In this document: piece after piece, positions 1 to 8,317 of the stretch | Layout: each line of letters starts with the position of its first letter | Position numbering within the stretch: position 1 is the stretch's first letter | Assembly: GCA_024691085.1 (NCBI GenBank) | Contig: JAILNX010000010.1 | Location: 1 to 64,000 of the forward strand | Source of the DNA: Clostridiales bacterium | Lineage (GTDB): Bacteria > Bacillota > Clostridia > Christensenellales > CAG-138 | Direction: 5' to 3' | Length of the DNA: 64,000 bases | Notes under the pieces: model-generated | Told to the model about the DNA's origin: nothing | Seen by the model: the letters and a program-made list of their open reading frames with translations, nothing else | Database searches by the model: none | Position numbers and translations under genes: made by a program

Positions 1-36
1 AAAACAGTCATCCAACGGATGGCTGTTTTGTTTTAG
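1..36. repeat. 36-bp hairpin repeat, copy 1 (bidirectional terminator-like)
   Basis: The first 36 bases are identical to 215-250. Positions 1-13 and 17-29 form a 13-bp stem (one G-U) around a three-base AAC loop, followed by TTTTG on the plus strand and preceded by AAAA, so it could terminate in both directions. It sits at the window edge, so what it serves on the left is unknown. Confidence 0.7.
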
Positions 37-111
37 TATTGACTCCGCCTATCCTCTCATGCCGTCGCATGGGGCGACGAAATGGGTTTGCAGCCGGTCG
101 CCGCAGGCGAT

Positions 112-204
112 CCCGACCATCCGGTGAATGGTCGGGAAGGCGGAAAACGGGCGGCCTTGTGAGCGAACGCGAACAGCCCGCCCCGGCAGATAGGCAGCTG
201 CCGG
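112..204. other. Non-coding spacer with two perfect hairpins
   Basis: The 178 bases between the two 36-bp repeats contain two further perfect stems: 111-120 with 128-137 (10 bp, 7-base loop) and 183-189 with 198-204 (7 bp, 8-base loop). No ribosome-bound reading frame is convincing here; short frames through it are low-complexity Arg/Pro/Ser translations. The region reads as a structured intergenic cassette. Confidence 0.5.
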
Positions 205-214
205 ATTCCAAAGC

Positions 215-250
215 AAAACAGTCATCCAACGGATGGCTGTTTTGTTTTAG
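215..250. terminator. 36-bp hairpin repeat, copy 2; likely terminator of the RsfA-like gene
   Basis: This is an exact second copy of bases 1-36 (stem 215-227/231-243, loop AAC). On the minus strand the stem is followed by TTTTGCTTT, so it can terminate transcription leaving the RsfA-like gene. Two more hairpins (290-297/307-314 and 315-325/329-339) lie between the gene and this one. Confidence 0.6.
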
Positions 251-289
251 CATCTGATATTGTTTTCCCCATCCGGAACCTGCACCGCG

Positions 290-339
290 CCGGGAATATC
301 GAAGAAATTCCCGGGACTTGAAGCCATCGGCTTCAAGTC
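290..339. other. Two adjacent perfect hairpins downstream of the RsfA-like gene
   Basis: Stems 290-297/307-314 (8 bp) and 315-325/329-339 (11 bp, loop ATC) abut each other without a gap. Neither has a T-tract, so they are not simple intrinsic terminators. They may protect the 3' end of the mRNA or form part of the repeat-rich region 1-340. Confidence 0.5.
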
Positions 340-367
340 GGAGACGAGCATGGGAGATAGATTCACC

Positions 368-937
368 TCATATTCCCACGTCTCTTATTCCGTTTATTCT
401 TTTTTCAAAGCCTTCTATCTTGTCGCCGTCCGCAAGCTGCTTCGCGAGCTCACTGTTCAGCTCGCAGAGCTTTGTGAACATCGCGTGCAGCATCATGAAT
501 CTCTTGTGCTGGAGCGTCAGCTCCCTGTTTTTCTCGCGTATCAGCTCCGAGAGATCGTCGTTTCTTTTCCGTTCCTTCTTCGTGGCGGCGTTTTTCCCGA
601 CCGTCGAGCGGTATTTGTTCTGATAGCGGAGCATCAGCGCGGCGTCGCCTCCCGCAAGCTCGAGCGCAGCTCGCCTTACGGAATATCCTTTGGAGCGCAT
701 ATCCGTTATCTCCTTTAACAGGCGCTCCGTTTCTTCGTCCGTAAAGGGCGTATACGACCTGCCTTTCGGTCCCGACTGCGCCGCGTAATAGTGATTCCTT
801 ACGCTGTCGGGCATTCTTCCCGTTATCCTGGCGGCGTTTCTGAACGCCGAAGAGAGCGACCTGCCCTCGCTTTCCGCCTCGTCGACACAGCTTTTCAGTA
901 TCAGATCCTCGCGATCCGTCCATCCGATCTTTTTCAT
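368..937 (-). CDS. RsfA/Myb-like DNA-binding regulator
   Basis: A 189-residue protein with two Myb/SANT-like helix-turn-helix segments: residues 4-50 (starting GWTDREDLIL) and about 60-110 (starting YTPFTDEETERLL), followed by a charged, probably coiled-coil C-terminus. This arrangement matches the RsfA family, known in Bacillus as prespore-specific regulators under sigma-F. The start has a good ribosome site (CTTGGAGGAATAAG before ATG). It lies 54 bp downstream of spoVAC on the same strand, so the two are probably co-transcribed, which supports a forespore role. The exact regulon is not visible. An unrelated Myb-like phage or plasmid regulator is the alternative. Confidence 0.7.
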   Translation of the reverse strand: MKKIGWTDREDLILKSCVDEAESEGRSLSSAFRNAARITGRMPDSVRNHYYAAQSGPKGRSYTPFTDEETERLLKEITDMRSKGYSVRRAALELAGGDAALMLRYQNKYRSTVGKNAATKKERKRNDDLSELIREKNRELTLQHKRFMMLHAMFTKLCELNSELAKQLADGDKIEGFEKRINGIRDVGI

Positions 938-991
938 CTTATTCCTCCAAGTCGGTATAAAATATGTATTGATTCGTCATTTTATGATGAT

Positions 992-1474
992 TTATTTGAA
1001 GAGCGTAACAACGTAAGCGATCAGCCCGACTATCACAGAGCTTGTGATCCCGTACACAAGTACGGGGCCGGCGATCGTGAACAGCTGCGCGCAGACGCCC
1101 ATGACGATCCCCTCGGAGCGGTGCTCCATGGCGGGAGCCACGATCGAGTTCGAAAATCCCGTAATCGGCACGACCGAGCCCGCTCCGGCGACCTTTCCTA
1201 TTTTATCGTAAACGCCTATGCCGGTCAGCAGCGCCGCGATGAATATAAGCGCTACGGATATAAGGCTCCCGCGCGACTGCTCGTCGAGGGAGAAGAGGAG
1301 CGTTCCGACGTCGCCTATAAGCTGCCCCAGGCAGCAGATCGCGCCGCCTGTAAGGAAGGCGAGCACGCAGCGGAGGAGGGTCCTGCTCTTCGGCATGCGC
1401 TCCTTAACGAGTTTTCTGTACTCCGCCTGTTCCCTTTTTTCATATTCCGTGAGTTTCCTTTTGGGCTTTGACAT
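992..1474 (-). CDS. spoVAC: Stage V sporulation protein AC
   Basis: A 160-residue membrane protein with a short basic N-terminus and about four hydrophobic segments from residue 33 on (for example FLTGGAICCLGQLIGD). It contains the conserved GVYDKIGKVAGAGS and ITGFSNSIVAPAMEHRSEG stretches typical of SpoVAC. In Bacillus SpoVAC is part of the inner-membrane channel complex that moves dipicolinic acid into the forespore and out on germination. The start is supported by CGGAGG 8 bases upstream. SpoVAD and SpoVAE, usual partners, are not next to it here; they may be elsewhere in the genome. Confidence 0.92.
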   Translation of the reverse strand: MSKPKRKLTEYEKREQAEYRKLVKERMPKSRTLLRCVLAFLTGGAICCLGQLIGDVGTLLFSLDEQSRGSLISVALIFIAALLTGIGVYDKIGKVAGAGSVVPITGFSNSIVAPAMEHRSEGIVMGVCAQLFTIAGPVLVYGITSSVIVGLIAYVVTLFK

Positions 1475-1588
1475 CTCATGCCTCCGTTCGTTTTTATTAA
1501 GTATTCCGCATTCCGTTCGTTTTTAGTCCGTATTATAAAGATTAATATATATATTTTGTGAACCAGGCGAAAACTGCCATCGGCGCAC

Positions 1589-1617
1589 TTGACTTGTGAA
1601 TATTTTTCTTTTATAAT
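1589..1617 (+). promoter_or_regulatory. Sigma-A promoter for rny
   Basis: TTGACT (1589-1594), a 17-bp spacer and a perfect TATAAT (1612-1617), about 70 bp before the rny start codon. Confidence 0.8.
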
Positions 1618-1690
1618 AACTTAGAATGTCTATAATATGGGCTCATTCCGGGTTCATAATGGCATATTACATAAATTGGAGGAGATAATC

Positions 1691-3241
1691 ATGCAATGGT
1701 GGCATGTTCTGCTTATAATAGTTGGCGCCTTCGCGTGTTTCGGGATAGGCTTGACAGTTGGCTATTATTACAGACGCAACATTGCCGAGGCTAAAACAGC
1801 CAGGGCAGAAGAAGCGGTTAAAAAAATGATCGAAGACGCTCAGAAGCGTGCGGAAACGTTGAAAAAAGAGACTCTGCTTGAAGCAAAGGAAGAGGTTTAC
1901 CGCATAAAGACTGAGCAGGAAAGAGAAAACAAAGAACGCAGAAACGAGGTCCAGAGGGCCGAAAGACGTCTCCAGCAGCGCGAGGAAAGCTTCGACAAGA
2001 AGCTGGAGGGCATTGAAAAGCGCGAAGAACAGCTCAACGCGCGTACGAAGGAAATCGATAAGCTCGAGGCAGAGGCGAAGGAACTCTTCGAGCAGCAGAG
2101 GGGCGAGCTTGAGCGCGTTGCCTCGATGACGAGCGACGAGGCTAAGGCGATCATCCTGAACAACGCCGAGAAGGAAGCCCGTCATGACGCTACGCTCATG
2201 ATAAGGGATATCGAGTCCAAGGCCAAGGCCGAGGCAGACAGGCGCGCGGTGAACATCATCGCCTCCGCCATCCAGCGCTGTGCTGCGGATCACGTGGCCG
2301 AGACCACTATCTCCGTTGTGCCTCTTCCCAACGACGAGATGAAGGGCCGCATAATCGGCCGCGAGGGACGCAACATCAGGACCCTCGAGACCGCGACGGG
2401 CGTCGACCTTATCATCGACGATACCCCCGAAGCCGTCATTCTTTCGGGCTTCGATCCTGTCCGCCGTGAGGTCGCCAGGATCGCGCTCGAGAAGCTCATT
2501 CTCGACGGACGCATCCATCCCGCAAGGATCGAGGAAATGGTCGAGAAGGCCCGCAAGGAGGTCGACAACCAGATCCGCGAGGCCGGCGAGAACGCCATAT
2601 TTGACGTCGGCGTACACGGCCTGCATCATGAGCTCGTAAGGCTCCTCGGCAGACTGAAATACCGCACCAGCTACGGCCAGAACGTCCTTAAGCACAGCAT
2701 CGAGGTCGCGCATCTCGCGGGACTCATGGCGGTCGAGCTCGGCGTAAACGTACAGCTTGCGAAGCGCGCAGGTCTGCTCCACGATATCGGCAAGGCGGTC
2801 GATCACGAGATCGAAGGCAGCCATGCCCAGATCGGCGGCGATCTTGCCAAGAAATACCGTGAGAACAACCAGATCGTTCACGCGATACTTGCCCATCACG
2901 GCGACGTAGAGCCCAACACCGTCGAGGCGGTGCTCGTGCAGGCGGCCGACGCCATCAGCGCGGCGCGTCCCGGCGCACGCAGGGAGACCCTTGAGAACTA
3001 CATCAAGCGTCTTGAAAAGCTCGAGGAGATCGCGAACTCCTTCGAGGGCGTCGATAAGGTATTCGCCATTCAGGCCGGCCGCGAGGTCCGCATAATGGTC
3101 AAGCCCGAAAACGTCAACGACGCCGACACCATCATCCTCGCGAAGGATATCGTTAAGCGCATAGAGACAGAGCTCGAGTATCCCGGCCAGATCAAGGTCA
3201 ACGTGATCAGGGAGACGAGGGCTGTCGAATTCGCGAAATAA
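1691..3241 (+). CDS. rny: Ribonuclease Y
   Basis: Endoribonuclease that starts mRNA decay, anchored to the inner face of the membrane. The ATG at 1691 is chosen because GGAGGAG lies 6 bases upstream, giving 516 residues, close to the usual 520. Order of parts: one membrane segment (about residues 3-25), a long charged coiled coil (about 30-200), a KH RNA-binding domain with GREGRNIR near residue 220, and an HD domain with the metal-binding [10 protein letters not shown] near residue 364. The N-terminal [11 protein letters not shown] replaces the usual starting residues but keeps the anchor. It has its own promoter and a hairpin after the stop. Confidence 0.97.
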   Translation: MQWWHVLLIIVGAFACFGIGLTVGYYYRRNIAEAKTARAEEAVKKMIEDAQKRAETLKKETLLEAKEEVYRIKTEQERENKERRNEVQRAERRLQQREESFDKKLEGIEKREEQLNARTKEIDKLEAEAKELFEQQRGELERVASMTSDEAKAIILNNAEKEARHDATLMIRDIESKAKAEADRRAVNIIASAIQRCAADHVAETTISVVPLPNDEMKGRIIGREGRNIRTLETATGVDLIIDDTPEAVILSGFDPVRREVARIALEKLILDGRIHPARIEEMVEKARKEVDNQIREAGENAIFDVGVHGLHHELVRLLGRLKYRTSYGQNVLKHSIEVAHLAGLMAVELGVNVQLAKRAGLLHDIGKAVDHEIEGSHAQIGGDLAKKYRENNQIVHAILAHHGDVEPNTVEAVLVQAADAISAARPGARRETLENYIKRLEKLEEIANSFEGVDKVFAIQAGREVRIMVKPENVNDADTIILAKDIVKRIETELEYPGQIKVNVIRETRAVEFAK

Positions 3242-3268
3242 GGCATAGTATTTATTACGGTTTCCGTA

Positions 3269-3300
3269 CGGCTCCCGTGCCAAGACCCGCATGGGAGCCG
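3269..3300 (+). terminator. Hairpin after rny
   Basis: A 12-bp stem (3269-3280 with 3289-3300, one G-U) followed by CATCTTTTG. The T-tract is weak, so it may only partly stop transcription before the dipeptidase gene 25 bp further on. Confidence 0.6.
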
Positions 3301-3324
3301 CATCTTTTGAAAGGCTGACAGAGA

Positions 3325-4242
3325 TTGTTTTTTGCTGACGGACATTGTGATTTCCTGTACGGAATGGCGAACGAGGACTATGATCTTGCCGATCCAAAGC
3401 CCCGTCAGTCCGTGTCCCTTGCGGGGCTTAAGGCGGGAAACGTCAAGCTTCAGCTTTTCGCGGCGTGGATCGACGTAAAGCACAGGCGCCCGTATCTTTC
3501 GCAGTTCATGAGCATGGCGGACGCCTTCGAGCGGATGCTTGAGGATAATCCGGAGCTTATAAAGCTCACGCCCGATTTTGACGTAAACGGCGATAAGATC
3601 GCCGCGATGCTTACGATCGAGGGCGGCGAAGCGGTCGAGGGCTATGAGGACATACTTCGCAGCGTCCATCGCATGGGCGCAAGGGCGATGACGCTCACTT
3701 GGAACACGCGGAACGAGCTTGCGGATCCCGCTCTTAAGAAGAGCAGGAAGGGGCTCACTTTCCTCGGAAAAGAGATCGTCCGCGAGATGGGTAGGATAGG
3801 CATGGCGGTCGACGTCTCGCATCTTAACGACGCCGGCATAGAGGACGTCCTCAAGGAGGACGTAAAGGTTTTTGCCTCTCACTCGAACGCGAGGGAGGTC
3901 TTCTATTCCGAAAGATCCCTGCCCGACGAACTGATCAAGGAGATCGCAGCAAGGGGCGGCACGGTAGGCGTGAACTTCTACTATAAGCAGCTTTCGCCCA
4001 AAAAGCGCGCAGATATAGATGACGTTGCCCGCCACGCGGCGCACATACTCGAGGTCGGCGGCGAGGACTGCCTCGCGATCGGCTCGGACTTTGACGGCAT
4101 GGGACAGTACCCGGAGGGGCTTTCAGATCCGTCGGGGCTCCCGAACCTTATACCCGCGTTCGAAAGATACGGCATCACGGGCGAGGCTCTTGAAAAGGCG
4201 TGCTGGAAGAACCTTATGAGGTTCGCGAAATCGCTCGTTTGA
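3325..4242 (+). CDS. Membrane dipeptidase family (peptidase M19)
   Basis: A zinc dipeptidase of the renal-dipeptidase family, 305 residues. The HxD zinc pair is at residues 7-9 (ADGHCD), the bridging glutamate in MLTIEGGEAV near residue 98, a histidine motif in SHSNAR, and the C-terminal GSDFDGMG. The family cleaves dipeptides including D-amino-acid ones; many bacterial copies probably act on peptidoglycan-derived peptides. The start is TTG at 3325 with GAAAGG 10 bases upstream; no ATG lies between it and the zinc motif. No signal peptide is present, so the enzyme is cytoplasmic. It stands alone between rny and the VTC gene. Confidence 0.9.
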   Translation: MFFADGHCDFLYGMANEDYDLADPKPRQSVSLAGLKAGNVKLQLFAAWIDVKHRRPYLSQFMSMADAFERMLEDNPELIKLTPDFDVNGDKIAAMLTIEGGEAVEGYEDILRSVHRMGARAMTLTWNTRNELADPALKKSRKGLTFLGKEIVREMGRIGMAVDVSHLNDAGIEDVLKEDVKVFASHSNAREVFYSERSLPDELIKEIAARGGTVGVNFYYKQLSPKKRADIDDVARHAAHILEVGGEDCLAIGSDFDGMGQYPEGLSDPSGLPNLIPAFERYGITGEALEKACWKNLMRFAKSLV

Positions 4243-4329
4243 AATTTGTCGCATATTTGCCACAGATTTGAGTTCCGTTATTCACAATATGGTGTTATAA
4301 TAGGGAAAAAGAGAGGAAGGAGAGCAATA

Positions 4330-5031
4330 ATGGGTGCGAACACGTTTGAGCGCAAAGAGATCAAATACATCATTACCAGAGAGCAGTACCGTGCCCTTCT
4401 TCGCGCTCTCGAGGGCAGGATGCAGCCGGACGAGTTCGGAGTGACGAGGATATGCAATATCTACTTCGACACGCCTGATTTCAGGCTGATAAGGGAATCC
4501 ATCGAGAAACCCATGTACAAGGAGAAGCTCAGGCTCCGCACCTACGGCGTTCCGGACGAGAACAGCAGGGCGTTCATCGAGCTTAAGAAAAAGTTCGACA
4601 AGGTCGTTTACAAGCGCCGCGTGACCATGCGCTATATCGACGCCATGAGGTTCCTTGTGAACCGTGAGAAGCTCGCGAACCCGACGCAGATCGAAAAGGA
4701 GATCGAGTGGGTGCTGAACTTCTATAAGGGGCTTGCTCCCGCGATGGTGCTCTGCTACGACAGACAAGCTTACTTCGGCGTCGAGGATCCCACGCTCCGC
4801 ATGACCTTCGACACCAATATCAATTTCCGCACGAAGGATTTTAACCTGATGTGCGGATCCTACGGCGAAACGCTCATGGATGACAGTACGTACATCCTCG
4901 AGCTGAAGATCAACTACGCTATGCCGCTTTGGCTTTCCGCCATTATGGACAGGCTTAAGATCTATCCCGGATCCTACACCAAATACGGCAACGCATATAA
5001 AAAACTAATTTCATCGGGAGGTATTTTATGA
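4330..5031 (+). CDS. VTC-domain polyphosphate polymerase family protein
   Basis: A 233-residue protein starting FERKEIKYIITREQYR, the first strand of the CYTH-like tunnel fold found in VTC4 polyphosphate polymerases. Basic and acidic tunnel residues are visible as KEKLRLRTYG, FIELKKKFDKVVYKRR and YILELKIN. In yeast the domain polymerises ATP phosphate into polyphosphate; bacterial homologues are less well studied. The ATG at 4330 is chosen for the AGGAAGGAG site just upstream; an upstream in-frame ATG at 4246 lacks one. The stop overlaps the next gene by 4 bp (ATGA), so the two proteins are made together. Confidence 0.85.
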   Translation: MGANTFERKEIKYIITREQYRALLRALEGRMQPDEFGVTRICNIYFDTPDFRLIRESIEKPMYKEKLRLRTYGVPDENSRAFIELKKKFDKVVYKRRVTMRYIDAMRFLVNREKLANPTQIEKEIEWVLNFYKGLAPAMVLCYDRQAYFGVEDPTLRMTFDTNINFRTKDFNLMCGSYGETLMDDSTYILELKINYAMPLWLSAIMDRLKIYPGSYTKYGNAYKKLISSGGIL

Positions 5032-5720
5032 TTTCCAACGGATTATTCACCAGTCTTTTATTGAACGAGGGCTACGTCGTACCGCGAGTGGGCATGATCC
5101 TCATCTGTATCGGCGCGGCGCTCGTGCTGGGGCTCATCACGTCGTTCCTATATATGTATAAAAACACCTACAACAAGGGCTTTGCCGCAGCTCTCGTACT
5201 GCTCCCGATGGTCGTCGCGGCGGTCGTATCTGTCGTAAACGGCAATATCGGCATCGGCATCGCCGTCGGAGGCGCTTTCGGTCTTGTAAGGTTCCGTTCC
5301 GCTCCCGGCACTGCGCGAGACATACTCGCGATTTTCCTCGCGATGGCGGCGGGCCTCATCTGCGGCTCCGGCTACGTTGCGCTTGCGCTGATCGTCGTCA
5401 TACTCGTCTGTCTCATCGGCTTCATTCTGCTCTCCATCGGCTTCGGCGGAAAGAGCTTCAAGAGCCGCATGCTCCGCATAACCGTTCCCGAGAGCCTCGA
5501 TTATACCGGCGCTTTCAACGACATATTCAAGAAGTACACCACCTCCTGCGAGCTTGAAAAAGTAAAGACCACCAACATGGGCAGTCTTTACAAGCTGTTC
5601 TATAAGATCGATCTTAAGGATCCCAGAAGGGAGAAGGAGATGATCGACGCCATCCGTGTAAGGAACGGCAATCTCGAGATCGTCTGCGGTATCGTAGATA
5701 CTTCCAAGCCTGAGCTGTAA
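5028..5720 (+). CDS. DUF4956 membrane protein, partner of the VTC protein
   Basis: A 230-residue protein with an N-terminal membrane half (about four segments between residues 20 and 140, including GIAVGGAFGLVRFRSAPGTA) and a soluble C-terminal half. The sequence fits DUF4956, a family often encoded next to VTC-domain proteins. Its ATG overlaps the VTC stop and it has GGGAGG upstream. A reasonable inference is that it anchors the polymerase and may carry polyphosphate across or along the membrane; this is not demonstrated. The gene ends one base before the convergent radical SAM gene. Confidence 0.8.
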   Translation: MISNGLFTSLLLNEGYVVPRVGMILICIGAALVLGLITSFLYMYKNTYNKGFAAALVLLPMVVAAVVSVVNGNIGIGIAVGGAFGLVRFRSAPGTARDILAIFLAMAAGLICGSGYVALALIVVILVCLIGFILLSIGFGGKSFKSRMLRITVPESLDYTGAFNDIFKKYTTSCELEKVKTTNMGSLYKLFYKIDLKDPRREKEMIDAIRVRNGNLEIVCGIVDTSKPEL

Positions 5721-6797
5721 TCAATTGCTTTTAGCACTGTAAGCCCGCATGAATCGCGGGCTTTTTTCTTCGTAAAGGCGCTTTGCGAGCAGGTCAGCGT
5801 TTTTAATGACCGACTGCTCGTGCAGGCACTGAACGGGCGGAACAGTATGCATATCGCCCGTCATGCTGAAATTGAGGCACGCGCAGTGGTGACGGCAGCG
5901 CTTCTCTATCGCGCAGCCTGTGCAGCTTGCCTCGGTAGGCGTGGACATATCGTAGACGCGCTTCTGCGCAGCCTTGTCGATACCCGAAAACACGTCGCCG
6001 ATCCTGTATTCAGCTAGATTCAGGAACTGATTGCAGGGATAGATATTCCCGTCGGGAGCGATGGACGGCTGTTTGTAGCCGAGCCTGCACTCGATGCAGC
6101 CGCGGTTTTCTATATGCGCGGCGATCTTCGACTCGAAGTTCAGAAACTTGAGCGGGCGGGGAAGATCGTAGCAAACTGCGGACAGATCGACGATCTTTAA
6201 GTATTCTGCGTCGAGAAGCGCCATGGAATCATCGTCCCACGCGGCGTCGGGCCTTAAATCGATGACGGCGTTGATCTTCGAAAAGCCGCGGTCGTAGAGC
6301 CATTTTACCGAGTCTGCAAGCCTGCCGACATTCTCTGGAAGCACAGTCAGCATCGCGATCGCTCCCGGCTGATAACGGAGGAGGAGGTCGATCTTCGGTT
6401 CGAGCGCGGCCATAGTGCCGCTCCCGTCCTTTCTTACGCGCTGATCGTCCTGCAGAAGCCCGTCGTGGGAGAGCGCGATCTCGAGATCGCAGCGGTTCGC
6501 GAGCGCGGCGAACGCTTCGTCGAGCAGTATCCCGTTCGTCGTCATGCGGTAGGCGAGCCTGCCGCCGCGGCTCTCGTTCAGCTCGCTGCAGTACGCGAGC
6601 ACCTTTTCGATAAGCTCACGGCATAATAAAGGTTCCCCGCCGAAGAACGAGAAACCGTTTTGTTTGTGCCCGTATGAAAACATGAGATCGCACGCGGCAA
6701 GAGCCGTACGCTCGTCCATGCGCTCGGGCGTATGCTTTTCATAGCAGTAGCGGCAGGCAAGATTGCAGTCCGCCGTAACGTGAAGAGTGAAGTTCAT
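5721..6797 (-). CDS. Radical SAM/SPASM peptide-maturase-like enzyme
   Basis: A 358-residue radical SAM enzyme with the CxxxCxxC cluster motif at residues 11, 15 and 18 (TADCNLACRYC) and a GGEP motif (FFGGEPLL). The C-terminal SPASM-type region is Cys-rich: CIECRLGYKQPS, NIYPCNQF, then CTGCAIEKRCRHHCACLN. SPASM proteins bind extra Fe-S clusters and many modify ribosomal peptides; others mature sulfatases. Its ATG overlaps the stop of the upstream small gene by 4 bp (ATGA), so it is translationally coupled to that peptide. The pair follows recA on the same strand. No transporter or protease is next to it. The alternative is an anaerobic sulfatase-maturase-like enzyme, but no sulfatase is nearby. 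Confidence 0.85.
   Translation of the reverse strand: MNFTLHVTADCNLACRYCYEKHTPERMDERTALAACDLMFSYGHKQNGFSFFGGEPLLCRELIEKVLAYCSELNESRGGRLAYRMTTNGILLDEAFAALANRCDLEIALSHDGLLQDDQRVRKDGSGTMAALEPKIDLLLRYQPGAIAMLTVLPENVGRLADSVKWLYDRGFSKINAVIDLRPDAAWDDDSMALLDAEYLKIVDLSAVCYDLPRPLKFLNFESKIAAHIENRGCIECRLGYKQPSIAPDGNIYPCNQFLNLAEYRIGDVFSGIDKAAQKRVYDMSTPTEASCTGCAIEKRCRHHCACLNFSMTGDMHTVPPVQCLHEQSVIKNADLLAKRLYEEKSPRFMRAYSAKSN
5742..5767 (+). terminator. Terminator of the VTC/DUF4956 operon, inside the radical SAM gene
   Basis: Stem AGCCCGC (5742-5748) with GCGGGCT (5756-5762) followed by TTTTTT. It lies inside the 3' coding end of the convergent radical SAM gene, so those codons also serve as a terminator for the other strand. 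Confidence 0.75.
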
Positions 6798-7111
6798 TGT
6801 CCGTTATCAGCGCCGGGAGTTGCCTCCGGAATGTCCGTATCCAGAACGATCTTTCCCTGAAGCGCAGGCAGATCCGTAAAATCGACCGCGACGTCGCCCA
6901 TCAGCCCGACCGGCTCATCGGTCTCAATGGCAATACCTCCCGTCGTCCCGGGCAGCTCCGACGGGTCGATCTCCATATTGCCGCTCACCTGCGGACGGCA
7001 GGCGGCCGAGCCAAGCGAGATCATGACCGCAGCCGCAGCCGCGCCGATCACGGCGACATTTTTCTTTTTGGGGTATCCGGGCTCATAGCCCTCGACCTTT
7101 TTGATCTTCAT
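6794..7111 (-). CDS. Small four-repeat peptide, candidate precursor for the radical SAM enzyme
   Basis: A 105-residue protein not recognised from any named family. Residues 1-18 are polar and Lys-rich (EGYEPGYPKKK), 19-38 form a hydrophobic Ala-rich helix ending SLGSAAC. Residues 45-100 are exactly four tandem 14-residue units, each ending in Gly and following the pattern hydrophobic-x-hydrophobic-Asp/Glu, then a Thr/Ser/Asp stretch and Pro: NMEIDPSELPGTTG, GIAIETDEPVGLMG, DVAVDFTDLPALQG, KIVLDTDIPEATPG. It has an AAAGGA ribosome site and overlaps the maturase start by 4 bp. The repeats look like a multi-copy core and the first 38 residues like a leader or membrane anchor. Alternatively it is a small lipoprotein, as SAAC resembles a weak lipobox. 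Confidence 0.65.
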   Translation of the reverse strand: MKIKKVEGYEPGYPKKKNVAVIGAAAAAVMISLGSAACRPQVSGNMEIDPSELPGTTGGIAIETDEPVGLMGDVAVDFTDLPALQGKIVLDTDIPEATPGADNGQ

Positions 7112-7159
7112 GATAATGATCCTTTCGGTTTTATTGTCCCCCCGAACAAAGGATCCCTC

Positions 7160-8194
7160 TTATTCGTCGGAATCTTCGGATTTGTCCTCCGACACCTCGA
7201 CGACGCAGTCGGACGTGCCCATGATGGAGCGGAGCTTGCCTTCGATCTCCGCCGCGACCTCGGGATTGTCCTTAAGGAACGCCTTCGCGTTCTCACGGCC
7301 CTGACCGATGCGCATATCGCCGTAGGAGAACCACGCGCCGGTCTTGTTGAGTATCTTGTTGCTGATGCCCATATCGAGCAGCGAACCCTCGCGGGAGAAG
7401 CCCTGACCGTACATGAGATCGGCCTCGGCGATGCGGAAGGGCGGAGCGACCTTGTTCTTTACGACCTTCATGCGGACGCGGTTGCCGACGGCTTCGCCGC
7501 CCTGCTTTAAAACGTCCACCTTGCGCACGTCGATGCGGATCGTGGCGAAGAACTTGAGCGCGCGGCCGCCGGTCGTGGTCTCGGGATTGCCGAACATGAC
7601 GCCAACCTTCTCACGCAGCTGATTGATGAAAATTACGCAGCAGTTGGACTTGCCGACGATCCCCGCGAGCTTCCTCAAAGCCTGGCTCATGAGCCTTGCC
7701 TGGAGGCCGACGTGCGAATCGCCCATGTCGCCCTCAAGCTCTGCCTTCGGAACGAGCGCCGCGACGGAGTCGATGACGATTATGTCGACAGCGCCGCTTC
7801 GAACCAGCATATCGGCGATGTCGAGCGCCTGCTCGCCGTTGTCCGGCTGAGAGACGTAGAGGGAGTTCATATTGACGCCGAGCTTCGCCGCGTATACGGG
7901 ATCGAGCGCGTGCTCCGCGTCGATGAATACGGCCATGCCGCCGAGCTTCTGCGCCTCGGCGATCATGTGAAGAGCGAGCGTTGTCTTACCGGAGGACTCG
8001 GGGCCGTAGACCTCGATTATCCTTCCGCGGGGGATACCGCCGACGCCGAGCGCGTTATCGAGGGCAATACAGCCGGTGGGGATAACGGACACCTGTATCT
8101 TCTGCGCGGCGTCGCCCATCAGCATTATCGCGCCCTTGCCGAACTCCTTTTCTATCTGCGTAAGGGCAAGATCCAAAGCTTTTTCCTTATCCAT
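7160..8194 (-). CDS. recA: Recombinase A
   Basis: DNA-strand-exchange protein of homologous recombination, also the co-protease that triggers LexA cleavage. Length is 344 residues from the ATG at 8194. An upstream in-frame TTG at 8209 overlaps the ribosome site TTGGAGG and is not the start. Seen: Walker [10 protein letters not shown], Walker B-type [20 protein letters not shown], and the L2 loop region [16 protein letters not shown]. The C-terminus is acidic ([13 protein letters not shown]), usual for RecA. It follows pncC by 109 bp but has its own promoter. The small peptide gene begins 48 bp after the stop with no strong terminator between. Confidence 0.98.
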   Translation of the reverse strand: MDKEKALDLALTQIEKEFGKGAIMLMGDAAQKIQVSVIPTGCIALDNALGVGGIPRGRIIEVYGPESSGKTTLALHMIAEAQKLGGMAVFIDAEHALDPVYAAKLGVNMNSLYVSQPDNGEQALDIADMLVRSGAVDIIVIDSVAALVPKAELEGDMGDSHVGLQARLMSQALRKLAGIVGKSNCCVIFINQLREKVGVMFGNPETTTGGRALKFFATIRIDVRKVDVLKQGGEAVGNRVRMKVVKNKVAPPFRIAEADLMYGQGFSREGSLLDMGISNKILNKTGAWFSYGDMRIGQGRENAKAFLKDNPEVAAEIEGKLRSIMGTSDCVVEVSEDKSEDSDE

Positions 8195-8221
8195 TAATAC
8201 ATCCTCCAATGTGTTTTTATT

Positions 8222-8250
8222 ATTCTATCATGCTTTTATCTGCCGCACAA
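8222..8250 (-). promoter_or_regulatory. Probable sigma-A promoter for recA
   Basis: Reading the minus strand: TTGTGC (8250-8245), 17-bp spacer, TAGAAT (8227-8222). No clear Gram-positive LexA box (CGAAC-N4-GTTCG) was found in the 123-bp gap. Confidence 0.55.
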
Positions 8251-8317
8251 TATTAAGTCCCCTGTTAAAAGAACGGAATAAACTGCGCGCAGGTTGCGTT
8301 CAAAAAGAAATATATTA

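Noticed and set aside
39..257. Two short frames in the first 260 bases
   Set aside because: Arg/Pro/Ser-rich, overlapping exact hairpin repeats; no start signals.
1667..3397. Long open frame on the minus strand opposite rny
   Set aside because: It is the mirror of rny in a GC-rich gene, has no ribosome site and gives a composition typical of antisense translation.
5721..6797. Anaerobic sulfatase-maturing enzyme
   Set aside because: The Fe-S motifs would allow it, but no sulfatase is nearby and the gene is translationally coupled to a repeat peptide.
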